The translations under genes were made by a program, and so were the position numbers. This document shows positions 18,691 to 28,933 of a stretch of 28,956 bases of DNA, in pieces. How positions within the stretch are numbered: the first letter of the stretch is position 1; each line of letters opens with the position of its first letter. Under the pieces are notes generated by a model. That model was not told the DNA's origin and did no database searches. It saw nothing but the letters and a program-made list of their open reading frames with translations. Source of the stretch: Arsenophonus sp048493715 (lineage in GTDB: Bacteria > Pseudomonadota > Gammaproteobacteria > Enterobacterales > Enterobacteriaceae); contig JBGDCZ010000032.1 of NCBI GenBank assembly GCA_048493715.1, forward strand, positions 1-28,956. The letters run 5' to 3'.

Positions 18691-20122
18691 TTAGTCATAT
18701 TTTTCTGATAATTTCAGATCAGTTGACTTAACGTGCAAACTAACTTTTAGTCGATTAAGATTTTCTTTCACAATCGTATTATTAAGTTTTGCGGCAGTTG
18801 CAAACCCAAACCACATAATAGCACGGAAAATATTTTTTCTTATGCCCTCACCCGTTGCATATAATACGGCTAAATTATTTTGTGCATCAGTTTCTTGTTT
18901 ATAGGCCGCAGATAAAAACAATTCACTGGCCTTTTGTGGATCTTTTTCATTACCGATTTCATATAAATAAAAAAGCCCTAACTAATTTTTCGCTCGTAGC
19001 ATTTTTTGCGCTGCTTTTTGCATTAAGCTAAATACTTTTTTTGTTTGTTTATTAATACCTTGACCAGCTAAATAGAGTTGAGCCAGGCCGGTATTACACC
19101 TTAGCCTCCCCATTATTTGCCATCATCTAATACAATGCAACCGCCTTTATAAGATCCTTTTTTATACCAATGCCTTTTTCATAATAATAAGCCACTTTCA
19201 TACCTGCATCAGCATAGCCAGCATCCGCTAATACTTCGTACCATTGCCTAGCTAAAATAGCATTCTGCTCCACTCCGTAACCATTTTCATAAAATTCTGC
19301 AAGATGATACTGTGCATCGACATGTCCCTGCTCTGTGCTCGTTTATACCAATAAAATGATTGATAGTTATTTTTTTCTATATACTTTCCTGCATCATAAA
19401 TAAACCCCATATTGTATGAGCAATAGCATCACCACTATAAGCAGCGTGTCGATACAACTCAATTACATATGCTGAATTTTTCTTAACACCATAACCTTTC
19501 TCATAAAACTGCGCTAAATTATTAGTACACCTAAATCAGCACTCTTCTCACACCACTCTATTGCTTTCTTATAATCTTTGTTAACACCAAATCCATTCTG
19601 GTATAAATAAATATCCCATTACAAACTGAGCATAAGCGTCCTGTTGCAAAGCGGCTTTTTCATACCATTTTTTAGCTTGTTTGTAGTCTTTAATCTACTC
19701 CTAGCCCGACGGTATACATATAACCCAAACCAGATTGAGCATAGGGATCACCTTTATCCGCACCGTGTTGCAACCAGCTTATGGCAAACCTTATAATCTT
19801 TTTTTCTTTGGTTAATCACACCCATATAATAAAAAGCATCGGTATTGTCTTTTTCTATCGCTTTTTCCAACCATAAATTGGCCTTTGCGATATCTTCTGG
19901 TATATCACTTGAGCCATAAAGATAAGTCACCGCAACATTCATCATAGCATTCATCTCACCCTGAGATGCTTTTTTTAATTGTTGTTTAAATGTATTATTT
20001 TTCTCTTGCTCTGAGGATGGTGTATTATTTGCTATTTTCATGTCAATCTGTGGCAAAACATCACTATTTGCCACTGAAAAATTTAATAATATCAAGCAAG
20101 TTATAAATAATTTTATTTTCAT
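18691..20122 (-). pseudogene. Exported Sel1-repeat protein, degraded
   Basis: The intact N-terminal piece (19754-20122) begins MKIKLFITCLILLNFSVANS, a signal peptide, then Sel1 units such as GEMNAMMNVAVTYLYGSSDIPEDIAKANLWLEKA. The frame is lost at about 19770. Sel1 units continue in shifting frames, for example WLQHGADKGDPYAQSGLGYMY and KQAKKWYEKAALQQDAYAQF. The last open piece (18691-18921) has DAQNNLAVLYATGEGIRKN. In total roughly ten Sel1 (TPR-like) repeats can be seen, with many stops and shifts between. Such proteins are usually periplasmic scaffolds for protein-protein contact. The specific function is unknown. It occupies the space between lysC and iclR where E. coli has metH and other genes. 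Confidence 0.88.
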
Positions 20123-20754
20123 TTAATCCACATCTAAATATTAATTTGAACCCAAAACACCAATAGAAAACTATATTATAAGACAATGAATGTTAATAAT
20201 ATTTTTACATTTTAAAAATAAAAAATTTATTAATATTAACTTCAATTGTTTAACAATATTCATTACAATCCACAAATTTGCTAAATTATTTATTAAAATT
20301 TTTGCTAATAAAACTGGCTAACTATATAAAAAAATAAATTTTTGCTTTTATCTCACTATTTTTAACTTTCTAAATAATTGAGACATCAATACAACTAAAA
20401 CAGAATTGAATAAGATATGAACAATTAATAATTATTAAAAAATAGCGGGAAAATAATCAAAATATTTTATTTTATGCCGATATTTAATAAATTTTTAGTT
20501 AAAATAGCTAACTATCACCATATCAGTTATTAGATACTTAAATAGTATCACAACAAAATTTCCACTTTGCTAATCAAAATCCAATTAAAATTTATCTATC
20601 ATAAAAAATGATCCTATTATACTAAAAAATATTTTTTATCACTAAATAGTCATCAAATTTTATTAAAAATATTTTCAAGCATCTGATCACTAAAACTAAA
20701 CATTATAGATCAAATATAAAACCCCTCATTTTGAATGATGGTTAAAAGATAAAT
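20123..20754. other. AT-rich non-coding stretch
   Basis: About 630 very AT-rich bases with no gene. A small hairpin (TCATT 20726-20730 with AATGA 20734-20738, followed on the minus strand by GGGGTTTTATATTT) may be a remnant terminator for paralogue copy A. Confidence 0.55.
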
Positions 20755-21609
20755 TTATCGCGATGCACTTTTATTCATAATATGATTGCAATAGTCAGTA
20801 AAGGCATCTGGATTTTTTTCTAATTGTTTAGATAATTTTTTTTCGATATTATCCTCATACCATTAAACTGTTTCTTTAATTTCTTCAGCTATGTCTACTC
20901 TTTTACTATCATTGGCTAATTCGGCTATAGTTGGCCCATAATATATAGAAATATTGCTAAAATAATCAAAACACTTCATTTTAGCCATGATATAGGTCTA
21001 CAATAATTCTTGATATTCAGCTAACTTAGCTAATATCAGTGAAGAAAAATCTGCTATCCCTAAACGTTCTTGATTAGCTTCTGTAACACCAGTAATATTA
21101 AACCCTCTTATTTTTTGATTATTAATGGTTAACTTAACATTATCCTTAATAAATTTAATAAGTTCTTCTTGTTCTATATCACTTCTAGCCTTTAAAAATT
21201 GAGAACCATTCATTAAAGGTATCTTTAATGCATTATGCAATTCAGTCATAAAATCATCAAAAATAGTAAAATTCGACTAAATATATCATTTACCGTCAGC
21301 TGTATTTGATTATTGTATTCCCCAACCATATCTAGCTGAAAATTATGTCGATGTTGTTCCCCAGCAAACTCAGCGAGCCGACTAAAGGCTAGAATTTTAC
21401 CATAAGCTTTTTCAGGTGTATTATCTGTATATCGCTCAGATAAAATTTGTAACTGCTTTTTTATTTCGCCTTCTTCGGAAGGTAAACCCCATTTTGCCAT
21501 TGCTTGTGATAATTTATCAATAAACGGTCGCAGAAACTGGCTTTGCTTTATATGCATATATAGGTCGAATATGCAAAAAATTTCTAAAACGATCAGCAAT
21601 AACACCCAT
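20755..21609 (-). pseudogene. Unrecognised tandem paralogue, copy A, broken
   Basis: From ATG 21609 (AAGGA upstream) the first frame gives MGVIADRFRNFLHIRPIYAY and then stops. A shift at about 21515 leads to DKLSQAMAKWGLPSEEGEIK and FSRLAEFAGEQHRHNFQLDM. A second shift near 21250, opposite in sign, returns to the first frame at MTELHNALKIPLMNGSQFL. A TAG lies at 20998-21000 and a further TAA follows IAEEIKETV. The last residues are IMNKSASR. About 285 codons in total. It aligns along its full length with copy B (21893-22780), for example LHNALKIPL with LYFALKVPL, ERLGIADF with DRLDIVKF, and KMKCFDYFS in both. No signal peptide or membrane segment is visible and it looks acidic and helical. 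I do not recognise the family; a secreted effector is one possibility without direct evidence. Confidence 0.8.
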
Positions 21610-21835
21610 TAATATATCCTTAAAAATAATTATCCATGTAAATAAAAATCCCTTACAGAATTATTTTACAAATATAGAATAAAAAGACGATTTAAATTTA
21701 TATTAAAGTAGTATAAAAAAGATAAATTTTTCACTGATTAATAAATTTATATTATTTCCTTGAATTAATTTATCTTAAATATAAGAAATTTATATAGCAT
21801 AAAAATAGTTATATGATTATTAAAAATCAAAAGCA

Positions 21836-21861
21836 AAGCCCATTCATTAATACATGGGCTT
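21836..21861 (-). terminator. Terminator after paralogue copy B
   Basis: A perfect 8-bp stem AAGCCCAT / ATGGGCTT with a 10-base loop lies 31 bases past the copy B stop. Reading the minus strand it is followed by a T-rich tail (TTGCTTTTGATTTTTA). Confidence 0.75.
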
Positions 21862-21892
21862 AATTGCAACAATTTAAATAATCATATAAATA

Positions 21893-22780
21893 CTATTCTT
21901 CATTCATTAAAGTTTTACAATGAACAATAATATCTTCTGTATCTATATTTTTTTGATTAAATAAATCAAACAAAGTTTGCTCAGTATTGTCTCTAACTTT
22001 ATCAAATTCCTCTCGCAAATGTTGAGCTATTTCCAGCGAATTATGATTAGCTAGTTCAGAAAAAATTGACAATGAAGATGAAGAAGTAGCCGAAAAATAA
22101 TCAAAACATTTCATCTTTACCATAACAAAAGTCTGTAACAATCACGTATCATCTGCTAGTTTTTCCCGCACCTCTAAACAAAATTTTACTATATCTAAAC
22201 GATCTTGGTTTCTGTCTTCAACACCATTGAGTCTAAAACCTGGCTGATCATTATCATCTATAACCAATGCCAAGTTATTCTGCATAAAAAAATTGATCTC
22301 TTCTGCTGAAAGACTACTTTTAGTAGCAAAATATTCAGAAGAATTTGTCAAAGGCACTTTCAATGCGAAATATAACTCATGCATCAGATCACCAAACCAG
22401 ATAGAAGTCTTATTCAATATATTTTCAACAGAAAAAGTCATTTGACAAAAGCCATTTTGGGCATGGGCATTTTAGAGATTCAAACACGAAGTAACGTTTA
22501 TCTTAAAATCACCCCGATGCATTTCACCTGCTAATGTAACAAGCCGAACAAATGCAGACATTTTGGCATAAACTGTTTTTGTATTGTCAATCCCTTGACT
22601 AGTCAAGGTTTGTAAATGTAGCTCAGCATCATCTTTATCAGACGGATCACACTATTGCTCCATCACGATTGATAATTTAGCAAATATATTTGACGTTGCT
22701 GGTTTTTCTGCTTTATTTGCCGAATTAGCTGTAGAATAAAAGCAACTTTTAATGCCACTAATTATATTTATATTTTTCAT
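21893..22780 (-). pseudogene. Unrecognised tandem paralogue, copy B, three nonsense codons
   Basis: From ATG 22780, with AAGAGG upstream, one frame continues for 295 codons to the stop at 21893, with no frameshift. It is interrupted by three in-frame stops: TAG at codon 43, TAA at codon 103 and TGA at codon 213 (22142-22144). Its sequence starts MKNINIISGIKSCFYSTANS and contains FVRLVTLAGEMHRGDFKI, MHELYFALKVPLTNSSEYF, GFRLNGVEDRNQDRLDIVKF and VKMKCFDYFS. It aligns with copy A throughout. Near codon 213 copy B has TGA where copy A reads Glu, while copy A has TAG three codons later where copy B reads Gln. The lesions are therefore independent. No family recognised. A terminator follows. Most likely a pseudogene; suppression of all three different stops is improbable. 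Confidence 0.8.
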
Positions 22781-23190
22781 TTACCTCTTCTTAAAAATTA
22801 ATTTCACTAAATAAAAAACACATCATATTCTGCTATGAAAAATGTTAACCTATTAAGATACTAATAATACTAGAAAACGATTATCTAATAATCTATTTTC
22901 TTACTATTAATTTAATAATAAAAATTAAAATTATTTTAATAAATTGATATATTGCCAAAATAATTTATTCCTTTATGATTGATTAATAGTTTTATTAAAT
23001 TAATTAAAAAAACTTTGCCTAATTATGATTCAATAACAAATATGGTTTACTTAAAAATAACACATTGGTATAGATGTGATAAGGTGAAATATTTTTAGCC
23101 CATAAAAATAGTAGACTCCTCCGATGAGTATTTATTGCTATTTCGTTCATAATAAATAGAAATTTATTCCAATTGAGGGCTCTAATTATA
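22781..23190. other. AT-rich non-coding stretch
   Basis: About 410 AT-rich bases between the divergent copy B and iclR remnants. No gene, operator or strong hairpin was recognised. Confidence 0.55.
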
Positions 23191-23814
23191 TGAGCAAAAC
23201 TTCAATAAATAAGAAAAACAACAAGATTAAAACACCTAACAAAAGCATATCATCGCTCCCTCAAGTACAATAATTGAGCAGAGGTGTAACGCTACTGGAA
23301 TATATTTCTGCTTCAACAGGTGAAATATCACTGACTGATCTAGCCACACAAACAGGCTTACCTAACTCAACAACCCATCACCTATTAGAAACATTGAAAC
23401 AGCATGGTTACATACGTCAAACCGGTGAACTAGGCTTATGGGTAATTGTGGCAAACACCTTTATTATTGGTAGCAGTTTCCTAGAAAATCGTAACTTCTT
23501 AACGACTGTGCATCCAATCTTACGTAAATTAATGGAAGAATCTGGTGAAACTACAAACCTTGCTATTTAGATCGTACACAATATGATGCTGTTATTGTTG
23601 ATCAATTGCAATGTAACGCTTTGATGAGAATGTCTGCGCCAATAAGCGGCAAATTACCAATGCATGCTTCTGGAGCATGCAAAGCATTATTAGCGGCTTT
23701 ACCTAAATCACAACGACTTTCTTTATTACAAAAGCAAAAATTACACGCTTACACGGTAGCGCTATTTTACAAGCAGCAAAACAAATTAGTCGTGAATATG
23801 GCGCTATTCGTTAA
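23191..23814 (+). pseudogene. iclR: IclR acetate-operon repressor, broken
   Basis: IclR represses aceBAK. An ATG at 23191 shifts out of frame within about 10 codons. The conserved frame has TAA at 23271-23273, in place of the residue after VQ in VQSLTRG, then reads SRGVTLLEYISASTGEISLTDLA and GLPNSTTHHLLETLKQHGYIRQ, a good winged helix. It runs to NLAI, with TAG at 23568. A shift leads to DAVIVDQLQCNALMRMSAPI, GGKLPMHASGA-like sequence and KLHAYT. Then, after another shift, it jumps directly to ILQAAKQISREYGAIR and a stop at 23814, which matches the family's last residues. Thus about 85 residues of the effector domain have been deleted. It converges with aceK, as in E. coli. Confidence 0.93.
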
Positions 23815-23918
23815 TAATTTATAATATTAACCATCCATCGTTTTTTCTACAACCACCTTGTTGGCTAATTTTAAAACTATTCAGCATGCTATTTTATATA
23901 TAACAATACCTTCATGAA

Positions 23919-25643
23919 TTAAAATGTACGTTGACAAAATCTTTGCTTTACTGGATAAGCAAAAACATCAGCGATGCACCCTTGGCAAATCTTTTTTTGT
24001 AATGATTGCCAATATTCTGTAGTAAACAGATCAGCGTGGTACATTTCAAAATATTTTCTAATACTAGGATCATTACAAAGAAAATAGCGGAACTCTTCTG
24101 GAAAGACATCATGTTCAGCCACGCTATACCAAGGCTCAGCTGCCATTTCTTGCTCAGGATAAAGGGGCTCTGGTATTTTACGAAAATTCATTTCAGTCAT
24201 ATAACAAATTTCATCATAATCGTAAAAAACCACTCGTTTATGACGAGTAACACCAAAATTTTTAAATAACATATCACCTGGGAAAATATTGGCTGCCGCT
24301 AATTGTTTGATAGCATAGCCATAATCCTCAATGATCCATTTTAATTCTTCACCTTTAACTTGATCAGTGTAAATGTTCAGTGGGATCATTTTTCGTTCCA
24401 TATAGAGATTACTGATCAAAACCTTATCACCTAAATCTTTCAGTTTGGATGGTACTTCACGCCATAACTCTGCCATTAATTCTTCACTAATATGCTTTTT
24501 GTCTATAACAAAATTCTCGAATTCCTGTGTATCTGCCATCCTACCAACACGATCATGCTCCTTAACTATACGATAACATGCTCGCACACGCTCTTGCGTA
24601 ACTTGCTTTGGTGGTAAAAAGTGATCTTTAATCACTTTTAAAACACGCTCAAAAGAAGGAAAAGTAAAAACCAGCATTACCATCCCCTTAATACCAGGAG
24701 CAATAATAAATTGTTCTTGTGAAAAATTTATAAAAGCCAAATATTCACGGTAATACTCTGTTTTTCCATGTTTTTGACAGCCAATAGACATATATAATTC
24801 TGCAACAGACTTACCTGGTAAAATATCTCTTAACCAAAAAACTAACGCAGCTGGAAATGGAGCATAGACCATAAAATAGGAACGAGCAAAACCAAATACA
24901 ATACTGGCATTGTTATAACTAGTCAGGCAAGTATCAATATAAATACCACCTTGTTCATTATTGTGAATTGGCAGCAAAAATGGATAAACGATTTTATCAA
25001 TCATTATCTTACCTACCACCCAAGCAGCTTTATTACGAAAAAATAATTCATTTGCTATCTCAAACTTAACGTCAGCCAATTGTTCAACAGAAAATGTCTT
25101 TTTAAGATAGTTAATTATATAACTTACATCTCTCGCTAAATCTTCCCAAGCTAAACGAAGTGGGGTATCCATTAAAATATTTTCTATCGTTTTTTTCAGT
25201 CCAATGTGCAGAGAAAAATATCGCGATAATGGACGTGGAGTATCACAAAAACGATTGACTGGTTGTGAAGTAAAAATAAATAAATTTTCAGGAGTAAGAT
25301 CACAATGCTGAAATAATCTACAATAAACTGAATTAAAAAAACTTTCTGCAATTTCAAAACGTGGGTAATCTTCTAACAGTCTAATATAAAACTGCTTAAT
25401 TTCAGCTAGTAACTGCTTAGTAAATTGATCCGTTAACCTCATCTGGTCAAGCTGTTTAACAACCAAATCAACATGATGATCATAAAGATTAATTCGCTTT
25501 TTAATCGCTTCTTTTACAACATGCCAATCAGCATCTTCAAAACGTTGCTGTGCGCTTAATGTTACTTCCAAAAAACGTCCATACTGCGCATCAAAGCCTT
25601 GCAAAATTGTCTCGGCAATTAACTCTGCTAAGCTTAAGGTCAT
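23919..25643 (-). CDS. aceK: Isocitrate dehydrogenase kinase/phosphatase
   Basis: AceK phosphorylates isocitrate dehydrogenase to turn it off, and removes the phosphate, directing isocitrate between the TCA cycle and the glyoxylate shunt. The chosen ATG at 25643 has GAGGG 8 bases upstream and starts MTLSLAELIAETILQGFDAQ, giving 574 residues (E. coli 578). The open frame reaches back to 25694, but the extra 17 residues look like leader. The ATP site APGIKGMVMLVF, the segment KEHDRVGRMADTQEFENF, and the kinase-like core with LAAANIFPGDMLFKNFGVTRH and VFYDYDEICYMTE are all present. No stop or shift was found. It is the last gene of aceBAK, 77 bases after aceA. Both partners and the repressor IclR are pseudogenes, so its role here is unclear: either retained for control of the TCA cycle or not yet decayed. 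Confidence 0.95.
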   Translation of the reverse strand: MTLSLAELIAETILQGFDAQYGRFLEVTLSAQQRFEDADWHVVKEAIKKRINLYDHHVDLVVKQLDQMRLTDQFTKQLLAEIKQFYIRLLEDYPRFEIAESFFNSVYCRLFQHCDLTPENLFIFTSQPVNRFCDTPRPLSRYFSLHIGLKKTIENILMDTPLRLAWEDLARDVSYIINYLKKTFSVEQLADVKFEIANELFFRNKAAWVVGKIMIDKIVYPFLLPIHNNEQGGIYIDTCLTSYNNASIVFGFARSYFMVYAPFPAALVFWLRDILPGKSVAELYMSIGCQKHGKTEYYREYLAFINFSQEQFIIAPGIKGMVMLVFTFPSFERVLKVIKDHFLPPKQVTQERVRACYRIVKEHDRVGRMADTQEFENFVIDKKHISEELMAELWREVPSKLKDLGDKVLISNLYMERKMIPLNIYTDQVKGEELKWIIEDYGYAIKQLAAANIFPGDMLFKNFGVTRHKRVVFYDYDEICYMTEMNFRKIPEPLYPEQEMAAEPWYSVAEHDVFPEEFRYFLCNDPSIRKYFEMYHADLFTTEYWQSLQKKICQGCIADVFAYPVKQRFCQRTF

Positions 25644-25720
25644 AAATTGCGCCCTCATTTTCGACAAATTAAACTTTATTAACATCAAATCCATCTTACA
25701 AAAACAATATCATAATATAT

Positions 25721-27031
25721 TTAAAACTGCTGTTCCTCAGTTGAACCTGTTAGTACCGTTACCGAAGAAGTTCCTCCTTGAATAATGGTTGTCACTTTAT
25801 CAAAATAATCCGTTCCAACTTCCTGTTGATGCGAAGAAAATGAATAACCTTGCTGAGCAGCTGCAAACTCTTTTTCCTGAATTTTCTCAACATAATGTTT
25901 TATTCCTTCACCTTGATCGTAAACATAAGCTAAATCAAACATGTTAAACCACATACTATGAATACCTGCCAAAGTTATAAATTGGAATTTATATCCCATT
26001 TCCGATAATTTTTTTGAAAACAGGCAATGGTTTTATCGTCTGGGTTTTTCTTCCAATTGAAAGATGGAGAACAGTTATAATCTAATAATTTATCAGGATC
26101 TTTAGCATGAATAGCTTCGGCAAATATTTTAGCCGCGCCCAAATCAGGGGTTGATGTCTCACACCAAATCAAATCAGCATAAGGCGCATAAGCTAAACCT
26201 CGGCTAATGGCTTGTGCAATACCTGCTTGAGTGCGAAAGAAACCCTCTGGTGTCCGTTTGTTGATCATAAATCTTTCATCATAGGGATCGCTATTTGAAA
26301 TCAGTAAATCTGCTGCCTCAGCATCAGTACGTGCAATTAAAACCGTTGATACACCATAAACATCAGCAGCCAAACGTGCTGCAATTAACTTCTGTATAGC
26401 TTCCTGAGTTGATAGCAATATTTTACCACCTATATGGCCACATTTTTGGCAGCAGCAAGCTGATCTTCGAAATGTACTGCCGCCACGCCTGCTTCAATTA
26501 ATGCTTTCATAAGTTCAAAAGCATTCAATATGACACCGAAACCGGCCTCCGCATCAGCAATAATCGGCAAAAAGAAATCAATATATTTTGCATCGCCTGG
26601 ATTGATATTATTTGCCCATTGAATTTTATCTACTCGCCGAAAACTATTATTAATTCGCTTGACAATTTCAGGAACAGAATCAACGGGATAAAGTGATTGA
26701 TCTGGATAAATACTGGCAGCAGTATTTGCATCTGCTGCAACTTGCCACCCAGATAAATAAATCACCTCCATACCAGCCTTTGCTTGCTGCAACTCCTGAC
26801 CACCGGTCAATACACCTAACGCATTCACATAACTTTTCTTTGATTTGCCATATTAATCAGTCACCAAAATTTCTCAGCACCATTATGAGCTAATAAATAA
26901 TCGGGATTTATTGAACCGTGTAATTTGACAACATCTTCTACACTATAAGGCCGAATAATCCCTTTCCAACGAGGGGAAGAGCACCATTCTTCTTCAAGTT
27001 CAGCAATCTGTTTTGATCTGGTGGTTACCAT
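25721..27031 (-). pseudogene. aceA: Isocitrate lyase, broken
   Basis: Isocitrate lyase splits isocitrate to glyoxylate and succinate. The start ATG 27031 with GAGGAGAGG upstream is good and gives MVTTRSKQIAELEEEW. A TGA follows KFW, where homologues have Arg. A shift then leads to LGVLTGGQELQQAKAG and further to HFEDQLAAAKN. Here the catalytic KKCGH motif is destroyed by an apparent one-base loss in an A-run (plus-strand T's at 26443-26447); restoring it would read KKCGHIGG. The next piece holds TQEAIQKLIAARLAAD and WCETSTPDLGAAKIFA. A third shift near 25990 leads to GYKFQFITLAGIHSMWFNMF and the normal end TGSTEEQQF. At least three shifts and one stop are present, so it is inactive. It sits 56 bases after aceB. 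Confidence 0.95.
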
Positions 27032-27087
27032 TGTTACCTCTCCTCATAAAAGCTAATCAGCTATTAAATATGTAAAATATTTTTTAT

Positions 27088-28680
27088 TCAGTTAAGTTGT
27101 TGGTAAGCCGCCAAGGTCAAAAATTCGATCAACTCATCTTGAGGTAATATAAACCATCAATTCCACCGCCTCTCGAAAACGACCATGTTGGAACTGGACA
27201 TCACCCAGTTCTTGTTGAATAACCTGCAATTCTTCATCCAACATCTCTAAGAACAACTTTTTTGTCACTTTTTGTCCACTCGAGAATCGTTTTTTATGAC
27301 GGATTCATTGCCAAATAGATATACGCGCAATTTCTGCTGTCACTGCATCTTCCATTAATCCATAAATTGGTACACAGCCATTACCAGAAATCCAAGCTTC
27401 AATATACTGAACTGCAACTCGAATATTTGCGCTCATACCTTGTTCAGTACGCTCTCCACTACAAGGGCATAATAATTGTTCCGCTGTGATAGGTTCTCAT
27501 TCTCACGCATTACGTCTAATTGATTTTTTCTTTCCCCTAATTCATCATTAAAAACAGCCATTGCTATATCCGCTAAAGCAGGGTGAGCTATCCAAGTTCC
27601 ATGATGACCATTTCTAGCCTCCAACTCTTTATCTGTTTAACCTTTGTCCATACTGCTTCATTCTGCTTTAAATCTTTACTTGGAATAAAGGCCGCCATTC
27701 CTCCCATAGTAAAAGCGCCACGACGATAGCAAGTTCTAATCAGTAAACGAGAATAAGCATCTAAAAAAACTGCGTCATTGTCACTACCTGCCGATCAGGT
27801 AGCACTCGATCCTTGTATTCTTTTAGAGTTTTAATATAACTAAAAATATAATCCCAACGACCACAGTTAAGACCAACAATATGATGGCGTATATAATAAA
27901 GAATTTCATCCATCTGAAAAACAGCTGGTAATGTTTCAATAAGCACCGTCGCTTTAATTGTACCCAAGGGTAATCCATACCGTTCTTCCGTATAACTAAA
28001 TACTTCACTCCACCATTGGGCTTCTTTATAAGATTCTAGTTTTGGGATATAGAAATAAGGACCTCTCTCTTTTTCCAATAGTTTTTTATAGTTATGAAAA
28101 AAATAAAGTGCAAAATCCATTAATGCTCCTGGAATCGTTTTACCCCGGTATAAAATATGTTTTTCAGGTAAATGCAAAACGCGTACCCGAGCCATCAAAA
28201 TGGCCGGATCAGACTTCAATTGATAAACTTTACCTTTTTCATTAATAAATGAAATAGTGCCATTAACCGCATCACGAAATTAATTTGTCCTTTAATCAAT
28301 TTTTCCCAAGTAAGTGAAAGTGAATCCTCAAAATCAACCATAAAGACTTTTACATTAGTATTCAAAGCATTAATAATTATTTTTCGTTCCACCGGACCGG
28401 TTATTTCGACTCGGTGATCAAGTAAATCTACGGGAATACCTTGTATTTTCCAATCATCCTTCCTGATTGAAACAGTTTCTGACATAAAATCAGGTAAAAT
28501 ACCTTGGTCAATCTGTAACTGTCTTTCAACTCTAGCGCTAAGTAATACATCACAATATTTAGCAAACTGCTCAACTAAAGCTGTTAACAAATCAACTGCT
28601 GCTGATGTCAAAACTTACTGTTCTGGTGCGCCAAATAGTTGCAAAAAAGTTAATTCATTGATCACTGTTTGCTGATCCAA
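27088..28680 (-). pseudogene. aceB: Malate synthase A, broken
   Basis: Malate synthase condenses glyoxylate with acetyl-CoA. A TTG at 28680 preceded by AAAGGAG gives MDQQTVINELTFLQLFGAPE, then an in-frame TAA before VLTSAAVDLLTALVEQF. Good pieces follow: ETVSIRKDDWKIQGIPVDLL and VEITGPVERKIIINALN, then a shift, then HLPEKHILYRGKTIPGALMD and GLNCGRWDYIFSYIKT, a shift at about 27765, a Met-rich RGAFTMGGMAAFIPSK region, and NGHHGTWIAHPALADIAMAVF. The end is DELIEFLTLAAYQQLN at 27088. Length without lesions is about 530 codons, against 533 in E. coli. It would be the first gene of aceBAK. A minus-strand TGGAAAGTGTTTTTGA upstream is loosely like an IclR half-site, but weak. Confidence 0.94.
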
Positions 28681-28910
28681 CGGAGTATCTCCTTTAATAT
28701 AAGGTTCACTTGCTAAAGACTATCTCAAAATCAGCAAAAATCAAAAACACTTTCCATATTACAAGAAGAAATATGCGGAAAAATATTCTAAGCTAGATTT
28801 TTTTAATTTTTTCTCTATTAATTAATAAAAAATCAAAGAATTTACAAATAATCTTTGTAATAACAAAAAGTAAGCTAAACTGTTCTACGATACAACTAAC
28901 CAAACGGCAA

Positions 28911-28933
28911 AAAGCCACCCCAAAGGTAGCTTT
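28911..28933 (-). terminator. Terminator at the window end
   Basis: AAAGCCACC pairs with GGTAGCTTT with one internal mismatch and a 5-base loop. On the minus strand the stem runs into TTTTTGCC, so it probably ends a gene lying beyond the window and upstream of aceB. Confidence 0.6.

Noticed and set aside
21893..22780. Stop-codon recoding or alternative genetic code
   Set aside because: All three stop types occur in one gene, while intact genes in the window end at ordinary stops. Pseudogene decay is simpler.
28740..28780. IclR operator upstream of aceB
   Set aside because: TGGAAAGTGTTTTTGA matches only one half of the expected palindrome in an AT-rich background.
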